Positions 17,626-27,953 are shown, counted from the stretch's first letter. The stretch is DNA of 64,000 bases from Oscillospiraceae bacterium (GCA_015068555.1 SVKI01000002.1:46646-110645), one strand, 5' to 3'. Notes: generated by a model from the sequence alone, not told the origin. A program made the numbers and translations.

Positions 17626-19179
17626 ATGACAACGATTATTTACATAGCCGTCGCTTTGGTTCTGATTATTTTAACCGCCATTATCGGTTTTAACGCAGGC
17701 GTTTCTCATAGAAAAAAGATTGCAGAAGCTGAATTTGGCAGTGCAGAAGCAGAAGCAAAGGAAATTATACAGCGTGCTAAAAAAGAAGGCGAAAGCAAAA
17801 AACGCGAATTGCTTTTAGAAGCAAAAGAAGAAAATCATAAACAAAGACAAGAATTTGACAAAGAAATTAAAGAACGTAGAAACGACATCTCAAGGCAGGA
17901 ACGTCGGATTCAGCAAAAAGAAGAGAATCTTGATAAAAAAACCGAATCAATTGAGTTGAAAGAAGAAAAGCTCGGCCAAAAGGAAAAAGAGCTTGACAAA
18001 CTGAAACTGGAGATTGAAGAGGTTAAGAAAAAAGAACTTGTTATTTTAGAAAACCTTTCCGGTCTTTCTGCCGATGAGGCGAAGCAATACCTGTTAAAGA
18101 GTATTGAAAGCGAAGTGCGCCACGAGGCCGCACTGATGGTGAAGGAAATTGAGATTCAAGCAAAGGAAAACGCCGAAAAGAATGCGAAAAATATCATTGC
18201 CGGCGCCATTCAGAAATGTGCTGCCGACCATGTTGCCGAAACAACGGTTAGTGTGGTGAATCTGCCCAATGATGAAATGAAGGGCCGTATCATCGGCCGC
18301 GAAGGCAGAAACATCCGCACCTTAGAAACCTTAACCGGTATTGACCTGATTATTGATGACACACCTGAGGCTGTTATCTTATCCGGTTTTGACCCGGTGA
18401 GACGCGAAATTGCCCGTGTAACCCTGGAAAAGCTGATTGTTGACGGTCGAATTCATCCGGCTCGCATTGAAGAAATGTATGAAAAGTCTAAAAAAGAGGT
18501 TGAGGCCGAAATCAAGCAGGAAGGTGAAAACGCAGTTTTCGAAACCGGTGTTCACGGCTTGCATCCTGAAATTATCAGACTTTTAGGTAAGCTTAAATTC
18601 AGAACCAGTTACGGTCAGAATGTGCTCAAGCACTCCATTGAGGTGTCTCACCTGTCCGGTCTGATTGCCGGTGAACTGGGAGCCGATGTTACCATTGCCA
18701 AGCGTGCCGGTATGCTGCACGACTTAGGTAAGGCGGCTGACCACGAAATGGAAGGTTCTCATGTTATGATTGGTGCTGACCTTGCTAAGAAATACAAAGA
18801 AGGTCAGGATGTTGTTCATGCGATTATGGCGCATCATGGTGATGTGGAAGCAAATTCGCTCATAGCTGTTATTGTGCAGGCTGCTGATGCGATTTCTGCT
18901 GCTCGCCCCGGTGCCCGTCGTGAGAATATTGAATCGTATATCAAGCGCCTTGAAAAACTGGAAGAAATCGCCAACTCCTTTGAGGGTGTTGAACGGTCTT
19001 TTGCTATCCAGGCAGGCCGCGAAATCAGAATCATGGTAAAACCGGATGATGTAAAGGATGAAGGCATTATCATGGTAGCACGAGACATTGTGAAGCGTAT
19101 TGAAAATGAACTGGAATATCCCGGTCAGATTAAGGTGAATGTGATTCGCGAAACCCGTGCTATTGATTACGCAAAATAA
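17626..19179 (+). CDS. rny: Ribonuclease Y
   Basis: A 517-residue protein with an N-terminal membrane helix (about 3-24), a long charged coiled coil (about 30-190), a KH domain (about 205-270, with [12 protein letters not shown]) and an HD domain (about 330-430, [12 protein letters not shown]). It is the membrane-anchored endoribonuclease that starts mRNA decay in Firmicutes. AGGAGG at 17607-17612 is 13 bases before the ATG, longer than usual, but no better start exists. Single-gene unit with its own promoter and terminator. Confidence 0.97.
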   Translation: MTTIIYIAVALVLIILTAIIGFNAGVSHRKKIAEAEFGSAEAEAKEIIQRAKKEGESKKRELLLEAKEENHKQRQEFDKEIKERRNDISRQERRIQQKEENLDKKTESIELKEEKLGQKEKELDKLKLEIEEVKKKELVILENLSGLSADEAKQYLLKSIESEVRHEAALMVKEIEIQAKENAEKNAKNIIAGAIQKCAADHVAETTVSVVNLPNDEMKGRIIGREGRNIRTLETLTGIDLIIDDTPEAVILSGFDPVRREIARVTLEKLIVDGRIHPARIEEMYEKSKKEVEAEIKQEGENAVFETGVHGLHPEIIRLLGKLKFRTSYGQNVLKHSIEVSHLSGLIAGELGADVTIAKRAGMLHDLGKAADHEMEGSHVMIGADLAKKYKEGQDVVHAIMAHHGDVEANSLIAVIVQAADAISAARPGARRENIESYIKRLEKLEEIANSFEGVERSFAIQAGREIRIMVKPDDVKDEGIIMVARDIVKRIENELEYPGQIKVNVIRETRAIDYAK

Positions 19180-19185
19180 AAAATC

Positions 19186-19219
19186 AAAAAGGCGTTTACA
19201 ATCGTAAACGCCTTTTTTT
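19186..19219 (+). terminator. Terminator of rny
   Basis: GGCGTTTAC-aatc-GTAAACGCC followed by seven T, with A residues before the stem: a canonical intrinsic terminator. Confidence 0.92.
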
Positions 19220-19296
19220 ATGTTGATTATCTCAGGGCAGGTTTACTCTTTTGTTTCGCCTATCTCTTCAGTTGCCGCGTAAAGGAGGCGTTCTTT

Positions 19297-20076
19297 GTGT
19301 TTTATTCCATTCCATTAGCCAAAAGTGATAAACAGGATTTGTTCCCGTGTGATTTAGGCCATGAGCGGTGCATTTCCGGTCACAGCTTTGGTCCTTCTAT
19401 CCGCAACTATCACCTGGTGCATTATGTTGTCAGCGGAAGCGGAACCCTGTATAAGGAAGGGCAGAGCTATCCGGTAAAAGCCGGGCAGATTTTTGTAATT
19501 TATCCGCGTGAGGTCACAACCTACACCGCTGATGAAAAAGACCCTTGGCAGTACATATGGATAGGGTTTTCAGGTAAAATGGCAGAGCGGCTGGATGCTC
19601 TTTCTTCTCCTGTGCAAAATTACAGCGCTAATACCTTTTTCGAATTGCTCAAGGCATCCGATTATGTCAGTACACGCGAAGAATTTGTGATTTCCAAGCT
19701 CTACGAAATGATGTCTGTTTTATTTGAAAGTAAGCAGGCCTCGGTGCCGTATGAACAACAAGTGATTAATCTGGTACAGGCCAATTACATGCTGCCGATT
19801 ACGGTAGAAAGCATATCGGAAACCATAAATGTTGACAGAAGATACCTGTCGCGTATTTTCAAAAAAAGAAGAGGGCAGACTATTTCAGAATATTTAATAC
19901 GAACGCGCCTCAAGCATGCCTCGAAATTCTTATCAGAAGGCTATCCCGTGGCGCAGGCGGGCAGTATGGCGGGATATCCGGACCCGTTTAACTTTTCTAA
20001 AATGTTTAAAAAGGTGTATGGTGTTTCACCGCAGGAATTTCGGCGCTCGCATCAAAAAAATGAAAAAGAGAGTTAG
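19297..20076 (+). CDS. AraC-family transcriptional regulator
   Basis: A 259-residue protein starting with GTG 8 bases after AAAGGAGG. The N-terminal half is a cupin-like sensor (HYVVSGSGTLY, then PGQ/AGQIFVIYP-type beta strands, about residues 30-100). The C-terminal 100 residues hold two helix-turn-helix motifs (ISETINVDRRYLSRIFKKRRG and a GYPDPFNFSKMFKKVYG-like second one). Such proteins usually control carbohydrate genes. It is followed 8 bases later by a GpsA-like dehydrogenase, probably in one transcript and perhaps its target. Confidence 0.92.
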   Translation: MFYSIPLAKSDKQDLFPCDLGHERCISGHSFGPSIRNYHLVHYVVSGSGTLYKEGQSYPVKAGQIFVIYPREVTTYTADEKDPWQYIWIGFSGKMAERLDALSSPVQNYSANTFFELLKASDYVSTREEFVISKLYEMMSVLFESKQASVPYEQQVINLVQANYMLPITVESISETINVDRRYLSRIFKKRRGQTISEYLIRTRLKHASKFLSEGYPVAQAGSMAGYPDPFNFSKMFKKVYGVSPQEFRRSHQKNEKES

Positions 20077-20084
20077 GAGAAAAT

Positions 20085-21137
20085 ATGGCAATTATAACAA
20101 TAGTCGGTGCCGGTATGATGGGTTCAGCCCTTGCCTTTCCGGCGCGGGAAAACGGGCATGAAGTGCGTCTTGTGGGCACTCCGCTGGATCGGGAAATCAT
20201 TGAGGCGTGCATTCGTACGAATCGGCACCCTAAATTTACAAAAGACTTCCCGGCAGGCTTGCATTTTTTTCAAATTGAATCACTCTGCGAGGCCTTGCAA
20301 AATGCAGATTTAGTCATTGGCGGTGTCTCTTCTTTCGGTGTGGATTGGTTTGGCGAAGTTGTGCTGCCTCAGATTGGCGAGCAAACACCTGTGTTAACGG
20401 TAACTAAAGGCCTTTTAGATACAGAAGAGGGAGGGCTTTTATGCTATCCCGATGTGTGGGATGCAAAGATGAAGGCACAGGGCCGGCACATGAATTTAAA
20501 TGCCATTGGTGGCCCCTGCACAAGTTATGAGCTTGTGGCACACGACCAGACAGAAGTGGCTTTCTGTGGCCGAGACATCCACACTTTGCGAAAACTTAAA
20601 GAGCTGATGCAAACCGACTATTATCATATCAGCCTGTCAACTGATGTAATGGGTATAGAAAGCGCAGTTGCCTTAAAGAACGGCTATGCTTTGGGCATTG
20701 CACTCACGATTGGCGTCAATCAAAAACAATTCGGCATGGAAAGCGAACTGCACTTTAACTCTCAGGCGGCCGTTTTTGGTCAGGCGGTGAAGGAGATGCA
20801 CGGGCTGTTTTCTCATCTTGGTGTATGCAGTATAGAGAACATGACCGTTGGTTTTGGTGATTTATATGTGACGGTATACGGCGGAAGAACGCGGCTCATA
20901 GGCGTTTTGTTAGGACGAGGCCTTTCTATCGAGGCGGCTAAGAAGGAATTAAACGGTGTTACCTTAGAGTCGCTGGTTGTGGCCGAGCGCGTGGCAAGAG
21001 CTGTGCGAAAATGCGCAGCAAAAGGCACCATGAAGGAAGCAGACTTTCCGCTTTTGATGCACGTGGATGACATTTTGACGAAGAACAAGGCGGTTCAACT
21101 TCCCTGGGAGGATTTTACCTTTGAGGTATCTAAATAA
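20085..21137 (+). CDS. GpsA-like NAD(P)-dependent dehydrogenase, divergent
   Basis: A 350-residue two-domain dehydrogenase. VGAGMMGSA is the Rossmann loop; VTKGLL, ALKNGYALG and GFGDLYVT line up with glycerol-3-phosphate dehydrogenase motifs. Yet GGPCTSYELV replaces the family's GPSFAxEV, and GGRTRLIGVLLGRG replaces the SRN..FG loop. It is therefore probably a paralogue with another substrate rather than housekeeping GpsA. It is coupled to the upstream AraC gene; an amidohydrolase scrap follows. The start has TTAGGAG 8 bases upstream. Confidence 0.78.
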   Translation: MAIITIVGAGMMGSALAFPARENGHEVRLVGTPLDREIIEACIRTNRHPKFTKDFPAGLHFFQIESLCEALQNADLVIGGVSSFGVDWFGEVVLPQIGEQTPVLTVTKGLLDTEEGGLLCYPDVWDAKMKAQGRHMNLNAIGGPCTSYELVAHDQTEVAFCGRDIHTLRKLKELMQTDYYHISLSTDVMGIESAVALKNGYALGIALTIGVNQKQFGMESELHFNSQAAVFGQAVKEMHGLFSHLGVCSIENMTVGFGDLYVTVYGGRTRLIGVLLGRGLSIEAAKKELNGVTLESLVVAERVARAVRKCAAKGTMKEADFPLLMHVDDILTKNKAVQLPWEDFTFEVSK

Positions 21138-21158
21138 ATTTTTTTAGGGTGTGAAAAC

Positions 21159-21287
21159 ATGAATTTTGAAATGATAGATTTTCACATACATCCATTCCGG
21201 AATGCCAAAAGACTGTTACACCTGCAAGAAACGGAGAATCCGCCCGAAAAATTGCATAAAAGGCTTGATTTGAGGGTGTATTTATGA
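21159..21287 (+). pseudogene. Amidohydrolase N-terminal remnant
   Basis: A 42-codon frame starting MNFEMIDFHIHPF. FHIHPF is the HxH metal motif that opens amidohydrolases of the TIM-barrel superfamily, where an intact protein would continue for 250 or more residues. Here it breaks off at a stop. It follows the GpsA-like gene by 21 bases in the same direction, so the original operon may have been AraC, dehydrogenase, amidohydrolase. It could instead be a real micro-ORF, but the motif at the right position favours decay. Confidence 0.5.
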
Positions 21288-21346
21288 TAAAATTACATTT
21301 CAAGCAAATTATGAAAATTATATAAAAGAGTGAGAGGAAGATTTCA

Positions 21347-23983
21347 TTGCAAAAGCTGGGATTAAACGAAATCAGAGAAAAATATCTTTCATTTTTTGAG
21401 CAAAAGGAGCATTACAGATTACCAAGCTTTTCGCTGGTGCCGGAAAACGACCCCAGCTTATTGCTCATTAACGCCGGCATGGCGCCGCTGAAGCCTTACT
21501 TCACCGGCCGTCAGAAGCCGCCTAAAGAAAGGGTTACCACCTGCCAGAAGTGTATCCGCACGCCGGATATTGAGCGCGTAGGTAAAACAGCGCGTCACGG
21601 CACATTCTTTGAAATGCTGGGTAACTTCTCGTTTGGTGATTACTTTAAGCATGAAGCAACGGCCTGGGCCTGGGAATTCATCACAAAAGTGTTGGAAATT
21701 CCCGTAGACAAACTGTGGGTGACCATTTACCAGGATGACGATGAGGCCTTTGATATCTGGACGAAGGAAGTCGGCGTTGCACCGGAGCGCATTGTGCGCA
21801 TGGGTAAAGAAGATAACTTCTGGGAAATCGGTTCCGGTCCTTGCGGTCCCTGTTCCGAGCTTTACTATGACCGTGGCGTTGAACATGGCTGCGGCTCACC
21901 GGATTGCGGTGTGGGTTGTGAATGCGACCGCTTTATTGAGTTCTGGAATCTGGTATTTACGCAGTTTGATAAGCAGGAAGATGGCACTTATGTGCCGCTT
22001 TCTAACCCCAATATTGATACCGGCATGGGTCTTGAAAGAATTGCCTGCATCATGCAGGATGTGGATTCTCTGTTTGATGTTGATACCATTTATCGCATAT
22101 CTGAACGTGTATGCGAAATTGCCAATGTGGAATATAAGAAGGAAGAAAAAACGGATATTTCTATCCGTGTGATCACAGATCACATCAGAAGCACGGTATT
22201 CTTAGTGTCTGACGGCGTGCGTCCTTCTAACGAAGGCAGAGGCTACGTTCTGCGTCGTCTTCTGCGTCGTGCTGCCCGCCACGGAAAGCTTTTGGGCATC
22301 AATGGTGCGTTCTTAGCTGACCTTGCCGATACTGTTATTAATGAATCCTGTGGTGCGTACCCCGCTCTTTCTGAAAACCGTGACAGAATTAAAAGTGTTA
22401 TCCGCATGGAAGAAGAGCGTTTCATGCAGACGATTGATGCAGGCTTTGCTATCTTAAACAGCTTTATCGACCAGCGCACCGAGGATGAAAAGGATGCTCC
22501 TTTCTCCGGTGAGCAGGCATTTAAATTATATGATACGTACGGCTTCCCCATTGACCTGACTCGTGAGATTCTGGCTGAAAAAGGCATCAGCATTGATGAA
22601 GACGGTTTTACCGCAGAAATGGACAAACAGCGTGAACGCGCAAGAGCGGCCAGCAAGATGAACGACGTGGGTTGGGATGATAAGATTGCCGATATTTTAG
22701 TTGCCTACGAGCCAACCAAGTTTGTGGGTTATGATGAACTGACGACCAAGGCTAAGGTGTTAGCCTTAGTTGCTAACCAGGAAAAGGTAAGCACTTTATC
22801 CGACAGTGAAGGCATTGTTGTGCTGGATGTTACACCGTTCTACGGTGAAGGCGGCGGTCAGGTTGGTGACATCGGTGTTCTTTCCGGTGATTTAGGAAGT
22901 GCGCAGGTACTCGACACCAAGAAAACAGCCGACGGTAAGTTCTACCACATTGTGAAGATGACAGAAGGCACCATTCAAGAGGGTGATGTACTTACCGCAC
23001 AGGTAGATGCAAAACATCGCAGTGCTGTTTCGCGTAATCACAGCGTAACGCACCTGCTTGACAAGGCACTGCAAAATCGTTTTGGCGCTGAAGTTACGCA
23101 GGCCGGCTCCTTAGTTGAAGCGGATCGCATGCGTTTTGACTTTACCTTATCGCAGCCCATCACGGCTGAAGATTTAAAGGCTGTTGAAGCAGAAGTGAAT
23201 GAAGCAATTTTAGCAGCCATGCCTGTTTGTTGGGAGAATATGTCTATAGATGACGCTAAGAAAAAGGGCGCAACGGCTGTGTTTGGCGATAAATACGGTG
23301 ATGTGGTTCGCGTGGTTTCCATGGGCGACTATTCAATGGAACTTTGCGGCGGTTGCCATGTGAAAAACACGGCTGAAATCGGTCTGTTTAAGCTCTTATC
23401 TGAAGGTGGCGTTGCAGCCGGTATCAGACGAATTGAAGGCACCACAGGTCTGGGTGTTATGCGTGAACTGTATAGCTTAGATAGCGCCTTAAAAGATGCT
23501 GCTGCAGTTTTAAAATGTGCTCCTTGCGATGTGGCGCAGAAGGCTAAGAATCTGCACGATGAGTTAAAGGCTGCCGGTGCGCAGATTGATTCACTCACGG
23601 CTAAGATGGCCAAAAATGCAGCCGGCGACTTACTTGATTCTGCAAAAGAAATTAACGGTGTCACCATTGTCACCGGCAAGCTGGAAAATGCCGGCATTGA
23701 TGCCCTGCGTGCGCTCGGTGACTCCATTAAAGAAAAACTGCCTGCCTCCTTTATTGCGCTGGCTGATGTGGCAGGCGGAAAAGTGACCTTTATCACCATG
23801 GCAACGCCGGAAGCTGTATCCCGCGGCTTGCATGCAGGCAACATCATTCGCGAGGTTGCCAAAACGGCAGGCGGTGGCGGCGGCGGTCGTCCTGATTCGG
23901 CGCAGGCCGGTGGTAAAGATGCAGCAAAAGCTGATGAAGCACTTTTAGTTGCAGTTCGTCTGGCTGAAGAGGCTCTGCAATAA
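21347..23983 (+). CDS. alaS: Alanyl-tRNA synthetase
   Basis: An 878-residue enzyme from a TTG start behind GAGAGGAAG. The aminoacylation domain (about 1-240), tRNA-recognition region, editing domain with HSVTHLLDKAL and the CGGCHV zinc/editing motif (about 560-710), and a C-Ala domain ending in GGGGGGRPDSAQAGG are all present. It charges tRNA-Ala and clears Ser/Gly mischarging. The 200 bases upstream contain no T-box core (no GGTGGTACCGCG-like sequence). Confidence 0.98.
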   Translation: MQKLGLNEIREKYLSFFEQKEHYRLPSFSLVPENDPSLLLINAGMAPLKPYFTGRQKPPKERVTTCQKCIRTPDIERVGKTARHGTFFEMLGNFSFGDYFKHEATAWAWEFITKVLEIPVDKLWVTIYQDDDEAFDIWTKEVGVAPERIVRMGKEDNFWEIGSGPCGPCSELYYDRGVEHGCGSPDCGVGCECDRFIEFWNLVFTQFDKQEDGTYVPLSNPNIDTGMGLERIACIMQDVDSLFDVDTIYRISERVCEIANVEYKKEEKTDISIRVITDHIRSTVFLVSDGVRPSNEGRGYVLRRLLRRAARHGKLLGINGAFLADLADTVINESCGAYPALSENRDRIKSVIRMEEERFMQTIDAGFAILNSFIDQRTEDEKDAPFSGEQAFKLYDTYGFPIDLTREILAEKGISIDEDGFTAEMDKQRERARAASKMNDVGWDDKIADILVAYEPTKFVGYDELTTKAKVLALVANQEKVSTLSDSEGIVVLDVTPFYGEGGGQVGDIGVLSGDLGSAQVLDTKKTADGKFYHIVKMTEGTIQEGDVLTAQVDAKHRSAVSRNHSVTHLLDKALQNRFGAEVTQAGSLVEADRMRFDFTLSQPITAEDLKAVEAEVNEAILAAMPVCWENMSIDDAKKKGATAVFGDKYGDVVRVVSMGDYSMELCGGCHVKNTAEIGLFKLLSEGGVAAGIRRIEGTTGLGVMRELYSLDSALKDAAAVLKCAPCDVAQKAKNLHDELKAAGAQIDSLTAKMAKNAAGDLLDSAKEINGVTIVTGKLENAGIDALRALGDSIKEKLPASFIALADVAGGKVTFITMATPEAVSRGLHAGNIIREVAKTAGGGGGGRPDSAQAGGKDAAKADEALLVAVRLAEEALQ

Positions 23984-24048
23984 TTCAAACAGAAGAAAAG
24001 GTTAGACCGGCCGGTAGGGCTATGGTGCTACCTTTTCGGAGGTGAAGC

Positions 24049-24609
24049 ATGAACATTCCAAATGTTTTAACATTACTCAGGTTGTTTATGATTCCGCTTT
24101 ATATAGCGGTTTTTTGCCTGGAACAAGATACGCATTTCTGGTCTGCCATGATCTTTCTTTTAGCCAGTGGTACAGATGTGTTAGATGGGTATCTTGCACG
24201 TAAACTTAATATGATCACCCGGTGGGGTCAATTGATGGATCCTTTGGCAGACAAATGTATGCAGCTAACCGTTATCATCACTTTGTTTGTTTCGGGTCTT
24301 GTGCCGGCTTGGTTTATCGTGCTTTTAGTGGCAAAAGAGGTTCTTATGATTGTGCTTGGTGCGTTCTTATACAAGCATAAAACCTATGTTAAGGCCAATA
24401 AAGCAGGAAAACTCAACACAGTTTTTCTGTTTTTGGTGATGACGCTTTTGCTGCTCGTGCCCGATTTACATATAGCGGTTAAGCATGTTTTGCTTGGTCT
24501 TTCTGCCTTGTGGATGATTTTGGCGGGTACATTATACCTGTATATGTATTTTGTGCAAGACCGTCGCTTTGAAAAATACACATCTCGCAAGAAAGGAGAA
24601 TCCGTATGA
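24049..24609 (+). CDS. pgsA: CDP-diacylglycerol-glycerol-3-phosphate 3-phosphatidyltransferase
   Basis: A 186-residue polytopic membrane protein with the CDP-alcohol phosphatidyltransferase signature DVLDGYLARKL, then G and DPLADK at the expected spacing. It makes phosphatidylglycerophosphate for anionic phospholipids. CGGAGGTG lies 6 bases before the ATG. Its end overlaps the next small gene by 4 bases (ATGA), so the two are coupled. Confidence 0.93.
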   Translation: MNIPNVLTLLRLFMIPLYIAVFCLEQDTHFWSAMIFLLASGTDVLDGYLARKLNMITRWGQLMDPLADKCMQLTVIITLFVSGLVPAWFIVLLVAKEVLMIVLGAFLYKHKTYVKANKAGKLNTVFLFLVMTLLLLVPDLHIAVKHVLLGLSALWMILAGTLYLYMYFVQDRRFEKYTSRKKGESV

Positions 24610-24812
24610 TGGCATGGGGATGGACGGCGTTGATAATAGGCGCGCTGATTACCTTTTTAGCTAAACCCATTCTGCAAAAAAAAGCAGAAGAGGGCAAGGT
24701 GAATGAACAGACACTGTACCTGGTTAAGATCGTAGGTATGTGGGTGGTTGTTGCAGGCGCCATAATGATTTTTATAGCAGGGGGTACCGTAGATGTCGGA
24801 GCAATTAGATAA
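24606..24812 (+). CDS. Small two-helix membrane protein
   Basis: A 68-residue protein with two hydrophobic helices (about residues 4-22 and 40-60) separated by a charged loop ([14 protein letters not shown]). I recognise no family. It overlaps pgsA by 4 bases and valS by 20, with AAAGGAG upstream, so it is very probably translated. A lipid-related or membrane-assembly role would fit the pgsA coupling, but that is a guess. Confidence 0.65.
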   Translation: MMAWGWTALIIGALITFLAKPILQKKAEEGKVNEQTLYLVKIVGMWVVVAGAIMIFIAGGTVDVGAIR

Positions 24813-27423
24813 GATATATAATCCCGGGGAGGTAGAGGACAGACTCTATGCAGAGTGGGTAGAAAAGGGTTATTTCACACCCTCACCTGACCCGGACAAA
24901 GAACCGTTTACCATTGTGATTCCGCCACCCAATGTAACAGGTCAGTTGCATATGGGTCATGCAATGGATGAAACACTGCAGGATATTTTGATTCGTTATA
25001 AGCGTATGGCAGGCTATGCGGCACTGTGGGTGCCGGGCACAGACCATGCGGGTATTGCTACACAGATTAAGGTGGAAGAAGCGCTGCGCAAGGAAGAAGG
25101 TCTCACCCGTTACGATTTGGGTCGTGAGGCGTTTACCGAACGTGTTTGGGATTGGAAGCACCAATATGGCACACGCATTATCAATCAGCTTAAAAAACTG
25201 GGCAGTTCCTGTGACTGGACGCGTGAACGCTTTACCATGGATGAAAATCTTTCCAAAGCAGTTCGCGAGGTATTTGTCAGCCTGTATGAAAAGGGCCTTA
25301 TTTATCAGGGCGAGCGCATCATCAACTGGTGCCCGAGCTGTATCACGGCTCTTTCTGATGCTGAGGTTGAATATGCTGAGCAGGAAGGTTCCTTCTGGCA
25401 CATTCGCTATCCGGTAAAAGATAGCGATGAATCCTTTGTGATTGCCACAACCCGTCCGGAAACCTTGCTGGGTGATACGGCGGTAGCAGTTCATCCTGAT
25501 GATGAGCGCTATGCACATTTAGTAGGAAAAATGCTGATTCTGCCTTTGGTCGGCCGTGAAATTCCGGTTGTGGCAGATGAATATGTTGATAAAGAATTCG
25601 GAACCGGTGCCGTGAAGATTACCCCGGCCCACGACCCGAACGACTTTGAGGTGGGTGCTCGTCATAATCTGCCGATTATCAAGGTGCTGGATGATAGCGC
25701 CAAGATTAATGCAAATGGTGGAAAATATGAGGGCCTTGACCGCTACGAAGCCCGTCGCCAGATTGTGAAGGATCTGGAAGATGGCGGCTATTTGGTTAAG
25801 GTGGAAGCCCATGCACATAATGTGGGTCAGTGCTATCGTTGCGGTACAACCGTAGAGCCGATTACCTCGAAGCAGTGGTTCGTTAAAATGGGTCCGCTGG
25901 CTGAAAAAGCATTGGAAGTTGTAAAAGACGGCACGATTAAATTTGTGCCCGACCGTTTTTCAAAAACCTACATCAACTGGATGGAGAATGTGCACGATTG
26001 GTGTATTTCCCGTCAGTTGTGGTGGGGTCATAGAATCCCTGCTTTTTATTGCGATGCCTGTGGCGAGACGATTGTCAGCCGTGAGAATGTGACCAAGTGC
26101 CCCAAGTGCGGTGGTGCTGTTCGTCAAGACGAGGACGTGCTGGACACCTGGTTCAGCTCGGCTCTGTGGCCTTTCTCAACACTGGGCTGGCCGGAAAAAA
26201 CGGCCGACCTGGATTATTTCTATCCAACCAGTGTGCTTGTAACAGGTTATGACATCATCTTCTTCTGGGTGGCCCGTATGATTTTCTCTGCTATGGAGCA
26301 TATGGGCAAAGAACCCTTTAAGCATGTGTTGATTCATGGTTTGGTGCGTGATTCTCAGGGACGCAAGATGTCAAAGTCTTTGGGTAACGGCGTTGATCCT
26401 TTAGAGGTTATCAAAAAGTACGGTGCCGATGCATTGCGTTTTACCCTGGTAACAGGTAACTCACCGGGTAACGACACCCGTTATTCTGATGAACGCGTAG
26501 AGGCCAGCCGTAACTTTGCTAATAAGATTTGGAATGCATCCCGCTTTGTGCTCATGAATCTGACGGTTTCTGACAGAAAACTGCCCGAAGCTTCTGAGAT
26601 GAAGTTAGAGGATAAATGGATTCTGCATCGCTACAATCAGGTGGTGCAGGCCGTAACAGATAACCTGGATCGCTTTGAACTGGGTATTGCTGTTAATAAA
26701 TTGTACGACTTTATCTGGGATGAATTCTGCGATTGGTACATTGAATTGATTAAACCGCGCTTGTACGATGAAGATTGTCCTTCTAACCGTGCCGCACAGT
26801 ATACGCTTTCTTATGTACTTTCCGGCGCTCTTGAACTATTGCATCCCTTCATGCCCTTCATCACAGAAGAAATCTGGCAAAAACTGCCTCACGAAGGGGA
26901 AAGTATCGTAATTACAGAGTGGCCGAAATATAATCAAGCCTTGGATTTTGCTAAGGAAGCTGCTGATATGGAAGCCATTATGGCAGCCTTAAAGGCAATT
27001 CGCAATCAGCGCAGCGAAATGAATATTCCGCCTTCTAAAAAGGCAACGGTTTACATCAAAACCGAAAAAGCGGATGTTTTTGCGCAGGGAACAGGCTTCT
27101 TTGAAAAGCTGGCCGGCGCGCAGCAGGCTATCGTAGTGGGTGAGGATTTTGTTGCACCTGCTAACGCAGTTTCTTGCGTAGTTGATGGTGCACAGCTCTT
27201 TATGCCGCTGGATGATTTGGTGGATAAAGAAAAGGAACTGGCAAGACTGAATAAAGAAAAAGAAACTTTGCTTTCTGAAATCAAACGCGTGGAAGGTAAG
27301 CTTTCCAATCCGGGCTTTGTTGGTAAAGCACCAGCACAGGTCGTAGAAGAAGAACGCAAAAAGGAAGCCAAATACCGCGAAATGCTTGAAAAAGTTTTGG
27401 AGAATATTCAAATGTATGAATAA
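24793..27423 (+). CDS. valS: Valyl-tRNA synthetase
   Basis: An 876-residue class I synthetase: [14 protein letters not shown] holds the HIGH-type motif, an editing CP1 domain (about 185-340) follows with [23 protein letters not shown] is the KMSKS loop, and a C-terminal coiled coil (about 805-870) ends the protein. The start overlaps the small membrane gene by 20 bases. Downstream is a strong terminator and the repeat-rich spacer. Confidence 0.98.
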   Translation: MSEQLDKIYNPGEVEDRLYAEWVEKGYFTPSPDPDKEPFTIVIPPPNVTGQLHMGHAMDETLQDILIRYKRMAGYAALWVPGTDHAGIATQIKVEEALRKEEGLTRYDLGREAFTERVWDWKHQYGTRIINQLKKLGSSCDWTRERFTMDENLSKAVREVFVSLYEKGLIYQGERIINWCPSCITALSDAEVEYAEQEGSFWHIRYPVKDSDESFVIATTRPETLLGDTAVAVHPDDERYAHLVGKMLILPLVGREIPVVADEYVDKEFGTGAVKITPAHDPNDFEVGARHNLPIIKVLDDSAKINANGGKYEGLDRYEARRQIVKDLEDGGYLVKVEAHAHNVGQCYRCGTTVEPITSKQWFVKMGPLAEKALEVVKDGTIKFVPDRFSKTYINWMENVHDWCISRQLWWGHRIPAFYCDACGETIVSRENVTKCPKCGGAVRQDEDVLDTWFSSALWPFSTLGWPEKTADLDYFYPTSVLVTGYDIIFFWVARMIFSAMEHMGKEPFKHVLIHGLVRDSQGRKMSKSLGNGVDPLEVIKKYGADALRFTLVTGNSPGNDTRYSDERVEASRNFANKIWNASRFVLMNLTVSDRKLPEASEMKLEDKWILHRYNQVVQAVTDNLDRFELGIAVNKLYDFIWDEFCDWYIELIKPRLYDEDCPSNRAAQYTLSYVLSGALELLHPFMPFITEEIWQKLPHEGESIVITEWPKYNQALDFAKEAADMEAIMAALKAIRNQRSEMNIPPSKKATVYIKTEKADVFAQGTGFFEKLAGAQQAIVVGEDFVAPANAVSCVVDGAQLFMPLDDLVDKEKELARLNKEKETLLSEIKRVEGKLSNPGFVGKAPAQVVEEERKKEAKYREMLEKVLENIQMYE

Positions 27424-27432
27424 GTAAAGCCT

Positions 27433-27463
27433 AAAAGGCCGTGGCGATAGTCACGGCCTTTTT
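27433..27463 (+). terminator. Terminator of valS
   Basis: AAAGGCCGTG-gcgatagt-CACGGCCTTTTT: a 10-base stem with T run, 10 bases after the stop. Confidence 0.92.
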
Positions 27464-27465
27464 AT

Positions 27466-27517
27466 TGTATAACGAAAACTATGCGATAGTCGCGTGGTTG
27501 AATAAGGGTTAACCGAT
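27466..27517. repeat. 52-base dispersed repeat, copy 2
   Basis: Same element as 10733-10784 (48 of 52 identical), again starting at the end of a terminator T run and again between convergent genes. Contains the ACTAT-GCG-ATAGT hairpin. The 83 bases after it carry no recognised feature. Confidence 0.85.
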
Positions 27518-27600
27518 AAGAAAAATACAATCCTATAAACTCAGAGAAAGAACGTTATATAGTTCAAATGAGCAATTTAGCAGAAAGCATTAATGAGCAA

Positions 27601-27770
27601 AGCCTCCCTTGTGTAATACCCTAAAGGGCACGCGAGGGAGGTGGGTTTGCGTAGCAAACTCGGAGGGATTGTAATTGTGAAAGTAAAAATATATCCTCAA
27701 AAGTAAAAGCAGAAAAAGACAATCCCTCAGTCTCACTGCGTTCGACAGCTCCCTTTACTCAAGGGAGCCT
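27601..27770. repeat. MITE-like imperfect inverted repeat element, 170 bases
   Basis: The ends are AGCCTCCCTTGTGTAA and, inverted, AGGCTCCCTTGAGTAA (14 of 16 match). Inside, CGGAGGGATTG (27661-27671) pairs with CAATCCCTCAG (27720-27730). There is also a TTTGC-gta-GCAAA hairpin like the one at 45324-45377. It has no coding capacity, as expected of a miniature or palindromic interspersed element. 27771-27913 holds small hairpins (CCCAT/ATGGG, ACGCAC/GTGCGT, GGGC/GCCC) and no gene. Confidence 0.7.
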
Positions 27771-27913
27771 ATTTTCATGCAATAAAATTTAACAAAAAAA
27801 TTACTGTAACAACCCATTTATGGGTAGCAAGTAATAAATGATGCATGGCTGTCAGGCCAATAAAGAACGCACTTGTGCGTCGCCAGTAGCATTAGGGCTA
27901 TGCCCGAAAATGA

Positions 27914-27932
27914 CCCCCCGTTATACGGGGGG
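27914..27932 (-). terminator. C6/G6 hairpin at the 3' end of the sugar-binding gene
   Basis: CCCCCCGT-TAT-ACGGGGGG, the same hairpin as 10875-10892, 21 bases beyond the stop of the minus-strand gene. Probable transcript end for the sugar ABC operon. Confidence 0.55.
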
Positions 27933-27953
27933 ATATTTATATACCCCTAAGTG

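Noticed and set aside
21138..21346. T-box leader for alaS (and for valS and ilvE)
   Set aside because: No T-box core or antiterminator-like structure is visible; the upstream spaces are short.
23329..23988. 219-residue minus-strand frame opposite alaS
   Set aside because: Lies wholly inside a certain gene and encodes a low-complexity Ala/Ser/Pro sequence.
27591..27953. CRISPR array in the repeat-rich spacer
   Set aside because: Repeats are inverted and unequal, with no regular direct repeat-spacer pattern and no cas genes.
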